Numbered from the stretch's first letter, positions 16,342 to 27,001 are shown. The stretch is 64,000 nt of DNA from Planctomycetota bacterium (GCA_020638635.1 JACKIE010000016.1:6039-70038), one strand, 5' to 3'. Notes: generated from the letters alone by a model not told the origin. Translations and numbers: made by a program.

Positions 16342-17882
16342 TACTCGGCGCCCCCTTCGTCCACCCACACGGCTGTACCGTCCTGCAGCATGGCGAGGTT
16401 GCTGCTGGCGACCAGGTCGCCGTTCACCACGCCGGATTTCACGATCACGCCTGCGTCGGTTTCATCGCCCAGCTCGACGGCGGTCTCGAATGCCACACCG
16501 CCGCGCACCACGAACACGACTGACTTATCGCCGCGCTTGAGGATGGCGCCCTTGGGCAGCAGCAGCGGCTGCTCGCCGGTCTCGGTCACTATGCCGCGCG
16601 GCTGGAAGTCCACGGTCACGGTCATGTCCTTGCGCAGGTTTTCGTCGGGCTCAAGGATTTTCACCTTCGCGCGCACGGTGTCGCGTGCCAGGTTGGCCAG
16701 CGGGTCGATGCGCACCACTTCGCCCTCGTAGGGCTTGTTCTTGCGGGCTTCCAACTTGATGGCGCACTTCTGGCCCACGAACAGCCCGGCCGCCTGTTCC
16801 TGCCGGATGTCCACGCGCACCTGCATTTTGGCCGGGTCGTAGATGGTGAGAATCGCCGCGTGGTCGTCGGTGACGCGCCCGCCCTGCGGAATCAGGATTT
16901 CCAGCACCCGCCCGCTCACCGGCGCCGTCACGTCGCACCACTTCACGTGCTTCTCGGCCAGGTCCACGGCCGCTTCCTGCGCCGCCACCTGCGCCTCGGC
17001 GGCGGCCACGGCGGCCTGCGCCTCGGTGATCACTTCCTCGCGCGTGCCGGCTTTCAGCAGGTCCAGACGCCGCTCGGCTTCGCTGACGGCCGCGCGGGCT
17101 TCTTCGATGTCCACTTCGCGGTAGCCGGCCAGCAGGCGCTTGAGCTCCTGCAGCGCTGCGTTGAGGGCTTCCTCGGCGGCCTTGGCCTCGGCCTCGTACT
17201 CTTCGGCTTTCGTGCCAGGCACCACGCTGTCGTTGCCCAGGGTCTTGAAGCGATCGGCGCGGCTGCGTTTGAATTCGGCCGTGGCGCGCGCCTCTCGCAC
17301 GCGGGCCTGGGCGACCTCGATGTCTTCTTCGCGGAAGCCGGCTTCCATGCGTGCCAGCGCGGCTTTTGCGCGTTCGACCTCAGCCTGCGCGACTTCGATT
17401 TCTTCGTCGCGGGGGCCCGCTTCCAGGCGTTCCAGCGTTGCCTCGGCCTGGGCGAGTTTCTGCTCGGCTTCGGTCAGGCGGGCGTTGGCGGCTTCCAGTT
17501 CGGCCTCGAAGGGCGCGTCGTCGAGCATGGCGATGCTCTCGCCGGCCTCTACATCGTCGCCTTCCACCACCAGCAGCAGCGAGATGCGCCCGTTGACCAG
17601 CGCGCTGGCCTGGGTGGGGGAAGGCCAGGCGGGCTCAACCCAGCCGCCGGCCGTGAAGGCGGTCTGCTGTGTCTGCGCGGCGAAGGCCACGGTGTGCGTG
17701 CGCACGGGGATGCGCTCGGAATTGACCTGCGGCGGCTGGTAGAACCAGTGCAGCCACACCAGCACGCCCACGCCCAGCAGCAGCACCACTGTGCTGAAGC
17801 GCCAGAAGCGCGAGACGCCGTCCGGCCGGGAGAAGTCTTCTTCCGGCAGGTCAAGGCGCAGGTGTTCCAGGTCAATGGCCAT
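16341..17882 (-). CDS. HlyD/MacA-type periplasmic adaptor with long coiled coil
   Basis: A 513-residue membrane-fusion protein: one N-terminal helix (~27-45), a split biotinyl-lipoyl domain (GRISLLLVVEGDDVEAGES ... VTAPVSGRVLEILIPQGG), an unusually long alpha-helical hairpin (~120-310) built from repeated segments of type LEAGPRDEEIEVAQAEVERA, and beta-barrel/membrane-proximal domains. It is the first gene of the exporter operon and bridges the inner-membrane permeases to an outer-membrane exit duct. It is divergent from the HMA lipoprotein, whose coding start is 115 bases away, so the two transcription units may share a control region. Confidence 0.9.
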   Translation of the reverse strand: MAIDLEHLRLDLPEEDFSRPDGVSRFWRFSTVVLLLGVGVLVWLHWFYQPPQVNSERIPVRTHTVAFAAQTQQTAFTAGGWVEPAWPSPTQASALVNGRISLLLVVEGDDVEAGESIAMLDDAPFEAELEAANARLTEAEQKLAQAEATLERLEAGPRDEEIEVAQAEVERAKAALARMEAGFREEDIEVAQARVREARATAEFKRSRADRFKTLGNDSVVPGTKAEEYEAEAKAAEEALNAALQELKRLLAGYREVDIEEARAAVSEAERRLDLLKAGTREEVITEAQAAVAAAEAQVAAQEAAVDLAEKHVKWCDVTAPVSGRVLEILIPQGGRVTDDHAAILTIYDPAKMQVRVDIRQEQAAGLFVGQKCAIKLEARKNKPYEGEVVRIDPLANLARDTVRAKVKILEPDENLRKDMTVTVDFQPRGIVTETGEQPLLLPKGAILKRGDKSVVFVVRGGVAFETAVELGDETDAGVIVKSGVVNGDLVASSNLAMLQDGTAVWVDEGGAE

Positions 17883-17996
17883 ACATTACCGTGGAATGCA
17901 GTATCAACGCGTAGTGTTGTACAGATTCAAGAAGATTCTAACGCTTGAATCCGTAGTCAGGTTCAGTCTTATCTAAGGAAGAAACAGGAGGTGGCC

Positions 17997-18392
17997 ATGA
18001 AAAAGCTTTCCCTGCTGGCTGTGGCGGTGCTGCTGATGGCGGCCTGCGGCGGCGGCAACAACGCGCCAGCGCCCAAGGCAAACACGACCGCGCCGGCCAA
18101 CAACGCCAGCGCAGAGGCGCCGAAGGAAACGCCGGAAACGGTGGCGATCGTTTACGAGATGGGTATCGAAGGCATGACGTGAGGCACCGGCTGAGTGAAG
18201 TCGGCCGAGACGGCCCTCGCCCGCCTGGATGGCGTGGAAAAAGTGAAAGTAAGCTTCATGGATAAAAAGGCCACCATCACCATGAAGCCCGGTAAGAAGG
18301 TAACGGAAGAGCAAGCCAGGGCAGCAATCCAGAAAGCCAACGACGAAGAAGGCAACGCCTTCGAGCTGGTAAGCTTCAAGCAGGTGAACTAG
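17997..18392 (+). CDS. heavy-metal-associated-domain lipoprotein with two in-frame UGA codons, predicted selenoprotein
   Basis: Read through two TGA codons (18180-18182 and 18192-18194) this gives a 131-residue protein. It has a lipoprotein signal with lipobox LMAAC (Cys ~17), an Ala/Pro/Asn-rich linker, then an HMA (MerP/Atx1-like) domain from about residue 53: IEGMT-U-GTG-U-VKSAETALARLDGV. The two UGAs (codons 62 and 66) fall exactly at the metal-binding Cys positions of the GMTC...C motif. Downstream sequence VEKVKVSFMDKKATITM is the usual HMA strand pair. AGGAGG lies 6 bases before the ATG. Two stops precisely at both ligand positions, with the HMA frame intact on both sides, argue for selenocysteine rather than decay. 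The role is likely envelope metal binding. Confidence 0.85.
18192..18223 (+). promoter_or_regulatory. candidate SECIS after second UGA of HMA gene (weaker)
   Basis: After the second UGA come 17 bases and then GGC inside a loop ACGGCC closed by CGAG/CTCG (18206-18209 with 18216-18219). A lower GG/CC stem is separated by one unpaired C. The spacing matches the other two candidates, but the loop reads GGC not GGU and the stem is shorter. Confidence 0.4.
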
Positions 18393-18398
18393 CACAGC

Positions 18399-18447
18399 AC
18401 GCGAAGTTCTGGGCGGGCCCGACAAATCTGTCGGGCCCGCTTCGCGT
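18399..18447 (+). terminator. strong hairpin terminator after HMA gene
   Basis: A 12-bp inner stem GCGGGCCCGACA / TGTCGGGCCCGC (18413-18424 with 18429-18440, loop AATC) is nested in a second stem ACGCGAAG / CTTCGCGT (18399-18406 with 18440-18447). GCTTTT follows. It ends the HMA transcript before katG. Confidence 0.8.
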
Positions 18448-18558
18448 CATGCTTTTCCGGATGAATCTTGCGCATACGCCGTTACTGCTGGCTGAAGAAA
18501 CGATAGTCTCTGCATCGAAAACTATGACCGCAGCCTCAAAACTTGAGTGGAGAAACGA

Positions 18559-20721
<2,163 letters not shown>

Positions 20722-20735
20722 GCCGGAGCTGAAAA

Positions 20736-20766
20736 GGGGTCAGGCTCCCGCAGGGTGCCTGACCCC
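20736..20766 (+). terminator. katG terminator
   Basis: Stem GGGGTCAGGC / GCCTGACCCC (20736-20745 with 20757-20766) lies 15 bases after the katG stop. It resembles other GGTCAGGC / GACAGGCACC stems in the window. Confidence 0.65.
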
Positions 20767-20822
20767 GTGTTCGTTGCCGGAAATCGCTGGCGTGTCGCCC
20801 CTTCCGTTTCTGTACTCGTGCC

Positions 20823-21674
20823 ATGAATTCCGAAACTGCCAACTACAACAAGAAGCTGCCCGCGGCCGAGCGCGCGATTGGCGACCTGCTGGCGAAACAG
20901 ATCGACCGCCACCTGCCCGAGGCCGAGAACAAGGTCTGGCACGGCCACCCGGTCTGGTTTCTGGATGGCAACCCGGTCGCCGGCTACAGCAAGTTGAAGG
21001 GCTGCGTACGGCTGCTGTTCTGGAGCGGCCAGTCCTTCGACGAGCCGGGGCTGCACAAGGAAGGCAGCTTCAAGGCCGCCGAGGCGCGCTTCACGGCCGT
21101 GGACCAGGTTGACCTGAAGGCGCTGAAACGCTGGCTGGGAAAGGCCCGCGACATCCAGTGGGATTACAAGAACCTGGTGCGCCGCAAGGGCAAGCTGGAG
21201 CCGTTGAGGGGCGTGGGCAAGAAACCCGCGACGGCGCGGTCTGGAAAGAAAGTCAAGAAGACGGCAAAGCCGAAGCTGCTGTCGGGCGGCAACCCGCAGA
21301 TCGCCAAGGCCGACGGCGACGCGTCGGTGCAGGCGTACATCGAGGCGATGCCGGGCTGGAAGCGCGAGGTGGGGCGCAGCCTGGATGCGCTGATTGAGCG
21401 CACGGTGCCGGGCGTGCGCAAGGCGGTGCGCTGGAATTCGCCGTTCTACGGCAGCGAGCAGGGCTGGTTTTTTAGCCTGCACTGCCTGACGAAGTACATC
21501 AAGGTGGCCTTCTTCAACGGCACGCAGCTGAAGCCCATCCCGCCGGTGGAGTCCAAGAACCAGGGCACCCGCTACTTCCACATCTACGAGAACGACCAGC
21601 TGGACGAGCAGCAGCTGAAAAGCTGGATCAAGCAGGCATCAAAGATACCAGGCTGGCAAGGCTTCAACTGCTGA
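20823..21674 (+). CDS. tandem DUF1801-like protein
   Basis: A 283-residue cytoplasmic protein made of two YdhG/DUF1801-type domains (alpha/beta fold). Domain 1 (~15-115) contains KVWHGHPVWFLDGNPVAGY and LLFWSGQSF. Domain 2 (~165-283) contains VRKAVRWNSPFYGSEQGWF and YIKVAFFNGTQL, followed by a C-terminal IKQASKIPGWQGF. A basic Lys-rich linker joins them. Such proteins are usually single domain, so this is a fusion. The function is poorly defined; some relatives are annotated as iron-chaperone-like. No operon partner. Confidence 0.82.
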   Translation: MNSETANYNKKLPAAERAIGDLLAKQIDRHLPEAENKVWHGHPVWFLDGNPVAGYSKLKGCVRLLFWSGQSFDEPGLHKEGSFKAAEARFTAVDQVDLKALKRWLGKARDIQWDYKNLVRRKGKLEPLRGVGKKPATARSGKKVKKTAKPKLLSGGNPQIAKADGDASVQAYIEAMPGWKREVGRSLDALIERTVPGVRKAVRWNSPFYGSEQGWFFSLHCLTKYIKVAFFNGTQLKPIPPVESKNQGTRYFHIYENDQLDEQQLKSWIKQASKIPGWQGFNC

Positions 21675-21736
21675 GCCGCAGCGCAGGATGCGCGATTATC
21701 GAAGGTGCATCAACTGGAGTCAGACCCCAGCGTTTT

Positions 21737-22243
21737 TTAGATCGTCTTTCCGGGGCGTCCTGACTTGTACTCCGCCCTGGCGATCAGAAACACCCCGAGC
21801 ATGTATCGCTCCAGGTCATCCTCTGTCTCCACGGATGCGACACAAAGAAACGGCTTGCCATTTTCGGTCTCGGCGTAGTGCTTGAGGCCGATCCTGGCGG
21901 ACTCTGAATAGCCCGCTAACCCCGTCATAAGGAGGTGGGGACGCCCAGCCCCCGGGGCGTCTGGGAACATCGGCTTCAATTGGCCCTTTGCAACGAGACG
22001 TTCGAACTGCTGTCGTTCATCCCGTCCGCGTGGAATCACATGTACCGGGTTGCCCAACTCCTTGGCAAACTGACGAGCAGCACGGTCGGAGGCTGCACGC
22101 GGGCCTACAAACAGGACCATCGTTTTACCCCGCTCGTTGCCGCTTATGATTGCACGGATTCCGTCCAGGTGACGCCAGCTAACCACTGGGTTGGGGCGGT
22201 CCGAATCGGGATCAGCCACTCGAGAACGTCTTTTCCTGGCCAT
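21737..22243 (-). CDS. hypothetical protein co-transcribed with the restriction-modification gene
   Basis: A 168-residue soluble protein with a basic N-terminus (MARKRRSR) and a VLFVGPRAASDRAARQFAKEL segment suggestive of an alpha/beta fold; no family recognised. A clear ribosome binding site (GAAGGGAAAG) precedes the ATG at 22243, 14 bases after the upstream restriction-modification stop at 22258. The position as second gene of a restriction operon suggests an accessory or regulatory role, but that is inference. Confidence 0.65.
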   Translation of the reverse strand: MARKRRSRVADPDSDRPNPVVSWRHLDGIRAIISGNERGKTMVLFVGPRAASDRAARQFAKELGNPVHVIPRGRDERQQFERLVAKGQLKPMFPDAPGAGRPHLLMTGLAGYSESARIGLKHYAETENGKPFLCVASVETEDDLERYMLGVFLIARAEYKSGRPGKTI

Positions 22244-22257
22244 CAAACTTTCCCTTC

Positions 22258-25200
22258 TCAAGTTATCGCCTTGCTCGGGGGCGGTCCGCCGTAGGATTCC
22301 GGCAGGGTGTCGATGATGTCGAGGGTCTCCATGCTTACGCGTACGACCTGCTTTACGAGGCGCACGATGTACTCAGGGTCGTCTGGCCGGTTGGGATCGC
22401 TGGTGATGCCGGACTTCTTGTCCGTGTGCAGCTGATACTGGTCGATCACCCATTCCAGCGCGCTGCGGTTGCCGAGGCGGTATGCGAAACAGCGCTCGGG
22501 GATGCCCTCAAGCGTGAGGTATTCGTTCACCTTCAGCGACTTCTTGTCTTTGGACAGCCGCATCTTGCCGGTGATGACGTACATGTTGGCGGGGGTTGCG
22601 CCCTTGTGTTCGATCTCTTTGAGCGGCCAGGGTTCAAGCTTTTCGTAGTCGAGGTGGCGCTTGGAAAGCTTTTCGCCGGCTGCGACGAAGGCGCGGAACT
22701 GTACCGCAGCCGTCCCGGCTGCTGCTTCCGGCCTCTGGCCGGCTTGTGCCGGTATCTTCGAACGATTTGCCTGCGGCCGGAGGCCGCTTCGAGCAGGCGA
22801 GACGCCTGCGGTACCCAGCCCAGCAAACGGAATGCGTGGGAGTTCGCGCTTGAGGCAGTCTTTGAACTTGTCGCGGTAGCCGGGGTGGTGAAGCATCCCG
22901 TAGACGTAGTGGAAGATGTCCCACTTGGAGATCTTCGCGTCCCCATAGGCCTCACGAAAAGTCTTCAAAGCCCAATCCGTAACGTTCTCCCGCCGGTTCG
23001 AACCATCCTCGTCATACACGTAGAACGGGAAGCACTGTGAACCGCCTTGGGGAAGGAGGTCGACCAATGATCTGGCGGCCAGCCCAAAGGTTGGCCAGTC
23101 GCCTCCAGCCTTCACCCAGATGTGTGTGTTTGAGGTTGCCGCCTCCGGCAAGATGCTTAACCAACTATAGATCTCTTCATTCAAGACGCGGTCGAAGTAG
23201 ACAGACTGCTTCGTAAATGGTCGGTACAGCGCATCCCGCACGTTGTCGTTGGTGAACTTGACTGCCCGGCCGCGCATCAGGTCGTTCTTGAGGTCGCGGC
23301 TCCACTTGATGTCGTCGTACTTAACGAAGTCATCGACGTTCTTCTTGAGGCGGCGTGTGTTGGATGCGCGCTTGTAGCGATCCACTTCGGCGTTGTAGGC
23401 CTCGATGAATTGCTTGACTCGCGCGACCAGTTTCTCCCGGTCGAAGTCGTAAACTACGTCATCACGATTCGTCTTGACTCCCGGTGAAGCCACGGTGAAG
23501 ACCGTGGTCGTCGAGTCGCCCTGCTTCGAAGCCAGTGGCACGAACTCGGCGAACTCGTCGGCGCCGTCGGCTACCAGCCATGTAGCTTTCGCGTCGGGCG
23601 TGAGCATTTGCCACTTCACCGAGGAAGCTGACTTCGCCTCCTCCAGCAGGCGATACTTCTCCCAGCGCGTCAGGTTCTCTTCGACGCGGTGATAGGCGAT
23701 TTCGTGCTTCTTGTGGGCCTTGCAGCGCACGGCGACCGTGATGCCCACGCCGACCTGAATGCCGAACACGTTGTGGGTTGTGCCGCTTAGCTTCGGGTTG
23801 TGTCGCACGTTGCCGTGCAGATCCACGTGGTAAATGCGCGTGAAGTCCTTGGCCATGTGCCGCCGCATGCCGTCGAACGCAACCTGATCAACGAAGCTGT
23901 TGTTGCTGACGTAGCACACAATCCCGTCGCGACCTTGCAGACGGTCCACAGCCCAGCGGAAGAACTTCACGTACATGTCGGACAGCGCGTTCTTGTTCGT
24001 CGCCCTGGAGTCGGCCGAGTAGGTCTCGCGAATCTTCTGGTCCGTGACTTCGTACTTGCGGTTCTTGTTCTGGTCGTTCTCGCTCTTCTGGCCCACATTG
24101 TAGGGCGGGTTGCCGATGATGACCGTGATCGGCGCCTTGCGCTGGCGTTGCACACGCTTGGCGTTGCCGGCCGACATGAACATGTCCGCCCGTTCTTCAC
24201 GGTTGATGTCCAGCGTGTCAACGAAACACAGGCCTTCGAAGGGCTCGTAGCGGCCGGAGCGTTCCCAGTAGGCGTGTTCGATGTTCAATGCTGCGATGTA
24301 GTAGGGCAGCAACATGATCTCGTTGGCGAACAGCTGCTTGCGGTACATGCGCTCAAGGTCGCGTGTCGGGATGCGGCGGATCAGGTTGACGATGAAATTG
24401 CCGGTGCCTGTACACGGGTCGAGAATGTTTACTTCCGGGCCGCCGAGTGTGGTGCCGAACTCTTTCTCCAGCACTTCCTCAACGCTGGCGCACATGAAAT
24501 CCACGATGGCCTGCGGCGTGTACACGATGCCGTGCGTGTCCGCCACCTTGACCGAATAGCCCTGGAAGAAGCGCTCGTAGACCGTGTTCAGCACCTCCTG
24601 CTTCTCGGAGTAATCCTCAAGGTCCTCGGCCTGCGCTTCGATGGCGCGGTAGAAGTAGTCGAGGCTCTTCAGGAACTTGGCGCGGTCGAACTCCTGGGCC
24701 TTCAGCGTATCTATGACCTTCTCGACTTCGTTGGCGATCACGTTGCGGCGTGTGAAGTCGTCCTGGTGAAAGACCTTCCTGAAGATGCGCTCGGTCAGCA
24801 GGTGCTGCACCAGCATCTCATCAACGGTCGCCTGCGTAATGGCCGGGTTCAGTGACGAGCGGCAGACTTCAAAGAACTCGCCGAATGCCTTCTTGAAGGC
24901 CGGGTTTTCGGCGTGGGCCTTTTCCAGCGTGTGTTTCAGGTGCTCTGCGATATCCGGGACATCATCGCGGAACTTGGCGAGGGCTTGCTTGTAGGAACCC
25001 TGAACCGGCTTCTCGTAAGCAAAGAACTGGTTCAGCAGCAGGCACAGTTCGGCGGGGTCGTACAGGTTTTTCGTCTTGAGCTGGATCCCGCCCTGGAAGT
25101 GGATCGCGCTGTGCGTGTCTTCAAAGATGATGTTGTCGGTGGGGTAGCCCTTCTTGATCTTGTCCTGCGCCTCAAGTTCAAGCTTGTCGGCGCCGTCCTT

Positions 25201-25449
25201 GGCTTCCCAGTGGCCCATGGCCACGCCCTCATCCAGCATGGTGCCGTCAGGCACGATGCGGCGGCCGTCGCGGGTGATGGGACGCTCAGGCATGAACACC
25301 CAGCCGCGCTGGCGGGCGAGCTTGCCCAGCATCTCCTGAAACGCCGCGCGCAACTCGGTTTCGCGTTTGGCGCCCGCGTCGCGCAGGCCTTCCAGCACGG
25401 CGTAGTATTCCTTGATGGCCTTGTGGTTGGGCTTGATGAACTCCGGCAT
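22258..25449 (-). CDS. single-chain restriction-modification enzyme (PD-(D/E)XK nuclease + N6-adenine methylase)
   Basis: A 1063-residue defence enzyme that should methylate its own sites and cut unmodified DNA. The N-terminal nuclease domain (~40-100) carries IVPDGTMLDEG and HWEAKD. The methylase domain has motif I LDPCTGTGNFIVN (~345) and the catalytic NPPYNVGQ (~450), with an adenine-specific gamma-type order. A C-terminal specificity-like region follows. It looks like the Type ISP/IIG group, but I see no SF2 helicase motifs between nuclease and methylase. Residues about 880-925 (GTAGVSPARSGLRP...) are encoded by a palindromic repeat inserted in frame. It is followed 14 bases later by a small gene of unknown function. 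Confidence 0.88.
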   Translation of the reverse strand: MPEFIKPNHKAIKEYYAVLEGLRDAGAKRETELRAAFQEMLGKLARQRGWVFMPERPITRDGRRIVPDGTMLDEGVAMGHWEAKDGADKLELEAQDKIKKGYPTDNIIFEDTHSAIHFQGGIQLKTKNLYDPAELCLLLNQFFAYEKPVQGSYKQALAKFRDDVPDIAEHLKHTLEKAHAENPAFKKAFGEFFEVCRSSLNPAITQATVDEMLVQHLLTERIFRKVFHQDDFTRRNVIANEVEKVIDTLKAQEFDRAKFLKSLDYFYRAIEAQAEDLEDYSEKQEVLNTVYERFFQGYSVKVADTHGIVYTPQAIVDFMCASVEEVLEKEFGTTLGGPEVNILDPCTGTGNFIVNLIRRIPTRDLERMYRKQLFANEIMLLPYYIAALNIEHAYWERSGRYEPFEGLCFVDTLDINREERADMFMSAGNAKRVQRQRKAPITVIIGNPPYNVGQKSENDQNKNRKYEVTDQKIRETYSADSRATNKNALSDMYVKFFRWAVDRLQGRDGIVCYVSNNSFVDQVAFDGMRRHMAKDFTRIYHVDLHGNVRHNPKLSGTTHNVFGIQVGVGITVAVRCKAHKKHEIAYHRVEENLTRWEKYRLLEEAKSASSVKWQMLTPDAKATWLVADGADEFAEFVPLASKQGDSTTTVFTVASPGVKTNRDDVVYDFDREKLVARVKQFIEAYNAEVDRYKRASNTRRLKKNVDDFVKYDDIKWSRDLKNDLMRGRAVKFTNDNVRDALYRPFTKQSVYFDRVLNEEIYSWLSILPEAATSNTHIWVKAGGDWPTFGLAARSLVDLLPQGGSQCFPFYVYDEDGSNRRENVTDWALKTFREAYGDAKISKWDIFHYVYGMLHHPGYRDKFKDCLKRELPRIPFAGLGTAGVSPARSGLRPQANRSKIPAQAGQRPEAAAGTAAVQFRAFVAAGEKLSKRHLDYEKLEPWPLKEIEHKGATPANMYVITGKMRLSKDKKSLKVNEYLTLEGIPERCFAYRLGNRSALEWVIDQYQLHTDKKSGITSDPNRPDDPEYIVRLVKQVVRVSMETLDIIDTLPESYGGPPPSKAIT
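22701..22814. repeat. REP pair inserted in frame inside the restriction enzyme gene
   Basis: Arms 22701-22722 and 22793-22814 are inverted copies (19 of 22 match) beginning GTACCGCAG. Between them are two GC-rich hairpins, around GGCCTCTGGCC and GGCCGGAGGCC. The insertion is read as about 40 low-complexity Ala/Gly/Arg/Pro residues without breaking the frame. Confidence 0.8.
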
Positions 25450-25499
25450 TGTCGCACAGGTTAGAAAGCGCGAACACAGCGGCTACAGCAAACTTAGGC

Positions 25500-25664
25500 C
25501 GCGGGCTGGCAGCCCGCGCCACGCTCTAGCCTACCTTGATGACGCAGGCCATGGCTGCGTTGCCGGGGCGCGGGCGGCTCGCCTGCAGCCGCGCGGGCAT
25601 CATGCCCGCGCGAAACGGGCGCGGGACGCGCCCGTTCAAGCAGGCCGGAGGCCTGCGCTCCCAC
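25500..25664. repeat. palindrome cluster with duplicated thiolase 3' tail
   Basis: Between the restriction gene and the thiolase stop are several hairpins: GCGGGCTGGCAGCCCGC, CGCGGGCATCATGCCCGCG, AACGGGCGCGGGACGCGCCC and CAGGCCGGAGGCCTG. Bases 25526-25566 are a diverged copy of the thiolase gene's last ~13 codons (25665-25705), read on the minus strand as GNAAMACVIKVG-stop. No separate gene is seen here. Confidence 0.7.
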
Positions 25665-26843
25665 CTAGCCTACCTTGATTACTGTGGCCATGGCGGTGTC
25701 GCCGGCGGCGCAGCCTGTGAATAGGCCGTGGCCTCCGCCTGCCTGCGCCAGCTCTTCGATCAGCTCTATGATCACTCGCATGCCTGTGGGGCCTTGCGGG
25801 TGGCCGAAAATCAGCGGGCTGCCGTAGTTGTTGAACTCTTCCAGCTTCTTGCCGGTCTGCTTGGCGAAATACACGTCGTTCACGGCGAACGGGTTGTGGG
25901 TCTTGATCGCCTTGATGTCCTTCAGCTCAACGCCGGCCGCCTTCATGGCCTGCTGGGCCGCGGGCACGGGCGCCGTGGGCATCAGGCCTTTGCCCACGCG
26001 GCACTGGCCGAAGCTGAGCACCTGCACGGGGATGCTCTTGTCGCGGCTCAGCTGCTCGGCGCGGGCCCTGGTGGTGAGGATCATGCCGGCGTTGCCGTCG
26101 GCCGGGTGAGTCTGGGCGCCGAAGGTGACCGTGCCGTCCGGCAACACGGGCTTGAGGTTGGCGAGGCCTTCCTTCGTAGTGGGGAACACGCCGTCGTCGG
26201 TCTCGATCAGCTTGGCGCGCTTGCCGCTGCCAACCTCGATCGCGAAGGTGGTGCGCTTGCGCAGCTCGGCGCCCTTCACGTATTGCTCGTGGCGGATCAG
26301 CGTGCACTCGTCCTGCTCTTCGCGGCTGATGCCGTGCGCCTTGGCGGTGTTCTCCGCCGTCTGGATCATGGCGTTTTTGGCGTACGGGTCTTTGTTGAAG
26401 TTGTCCATCACCCAGTTCTCGGCGTCGGCCGTGCCGCCCGGGGCGTTGGGTGCCGGGTACACGACGTGCGGGCCGTTGGAGCAGCGGTCGAAGGTCAGGC
26501 CCAGCACGCATTCGGTGAGGCCGGCTTCGATTTCATGGGCCGAGCCCGCGATCACGCGCGCGCCGGTGGCGCAGGCCTGCGAGTACATGGGGCCGGTGAT
26601 GCCGGGCGCGCCGATCAAACCGGCGAGCCAGGGGGCGCCGTAGAAGCTGTGTTTCTGCGGCACCGTGAAGCCCAGGGCGACGCTGGTGAAGACCTCAGGC
26701 GAAATCTCGCGCGACTTCAGCCAGCGCGCGGCCGTGGCGGCGGCGAGGGTGACGGAGTTTTCGTCGGCCAAGGTACCTTGCCATTTGACGAAAGGGCTGG
26801 CCCAGTAAGCGCCGTAGGGGATGAAAACGTTCTCGAGTGCCAT
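25665..26843 (-). CDS. acetyl-CoA acetyltransferase / thiolase family protein
   Basis: A 392-residue thiolase-fold enzyme that condenses or cleaves acyl-CoA in beta-oxidation. The acylation-site Cys lies in YSQACATGA; the C-terminal catalytic region reads KTHNPFAVNDV, then FGHPQGPTGMR and GGGHGLFTGCAAGD, which carries the second Cys. The ATG at 26843 has GGAG 7 bases upstream; a longer ORF to 26978 is less likely. It probably works with the dehydrogenase/hydratase fusion encoded divergently at 27610. Its last codons are duplicated downstream. Confidence 0.9.
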   Translation of the reverse strand: MALENVFIPYGAYWASPFVKWQGTLADENSVTLAAATAARWLKSREISPEVFTSVALGFTVPQKHSFYGAPWLAGLIGAPGITGPMYSQACATGARVIAGSAHEIEAGLTECVLGLTFDRCSNGPHVVYPAPNAPGGTADAENWVMDNFNKDPYAKNAMIQTAENTAKAHGISREEQDECTLIRHEQYVKGAELRKRTTFAIEVGSGKRAKLIETDDGVFPTTKEGLANLKPVLPDGTVTFGAQTHPADGNAGMILTTRARAEQLSRDKSIPVQVLSFGQCRVGKGLMPTAPVPAAQQAMKAAGVELKDIKAIKTHNPFAVNDVYFAKQTGKKLEEFNNYGSPLIFGHPQGPTGMRVIIELIEELAQAGGGHGLFTGCAAGDTAMATVIKVG

Positions 26844-26973
26844 GATGTCTCCAGTTCTCAGTGAGAGGATCAGGCACAATTTCGGCGCGCCAACAGCGGC
26901 GCCCCGAAACTGAGCCAGACCCTTCCGGAGTATGGGCGCAGCGCGGCGCGCGGTCAACGAGGGGGTGCTAACG

Positions 26974-27001
26974 AACAAGGCCGGGTTGCCCCGGCCTTGT
27001 T
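26974..27001. terminator. hairpin terminator
   Basis: Stem ACAAGGCCGGG / CCCGGCCTTGT (26975-26985 with 26990-27000) lies just after the stop of the small minus-strand gene at 27002. A TTTC follows on the plus strand; the T-run on the minus strand is weak. Confidence 0.55.

Noticed and set aside
17945..17973. Sigma-70-like promoter TTGAAT-N17-CTTATC upstream of the HMA gene
   Set aside because: The -10 match is poor and the spacing may be chance; not enough to annotate.
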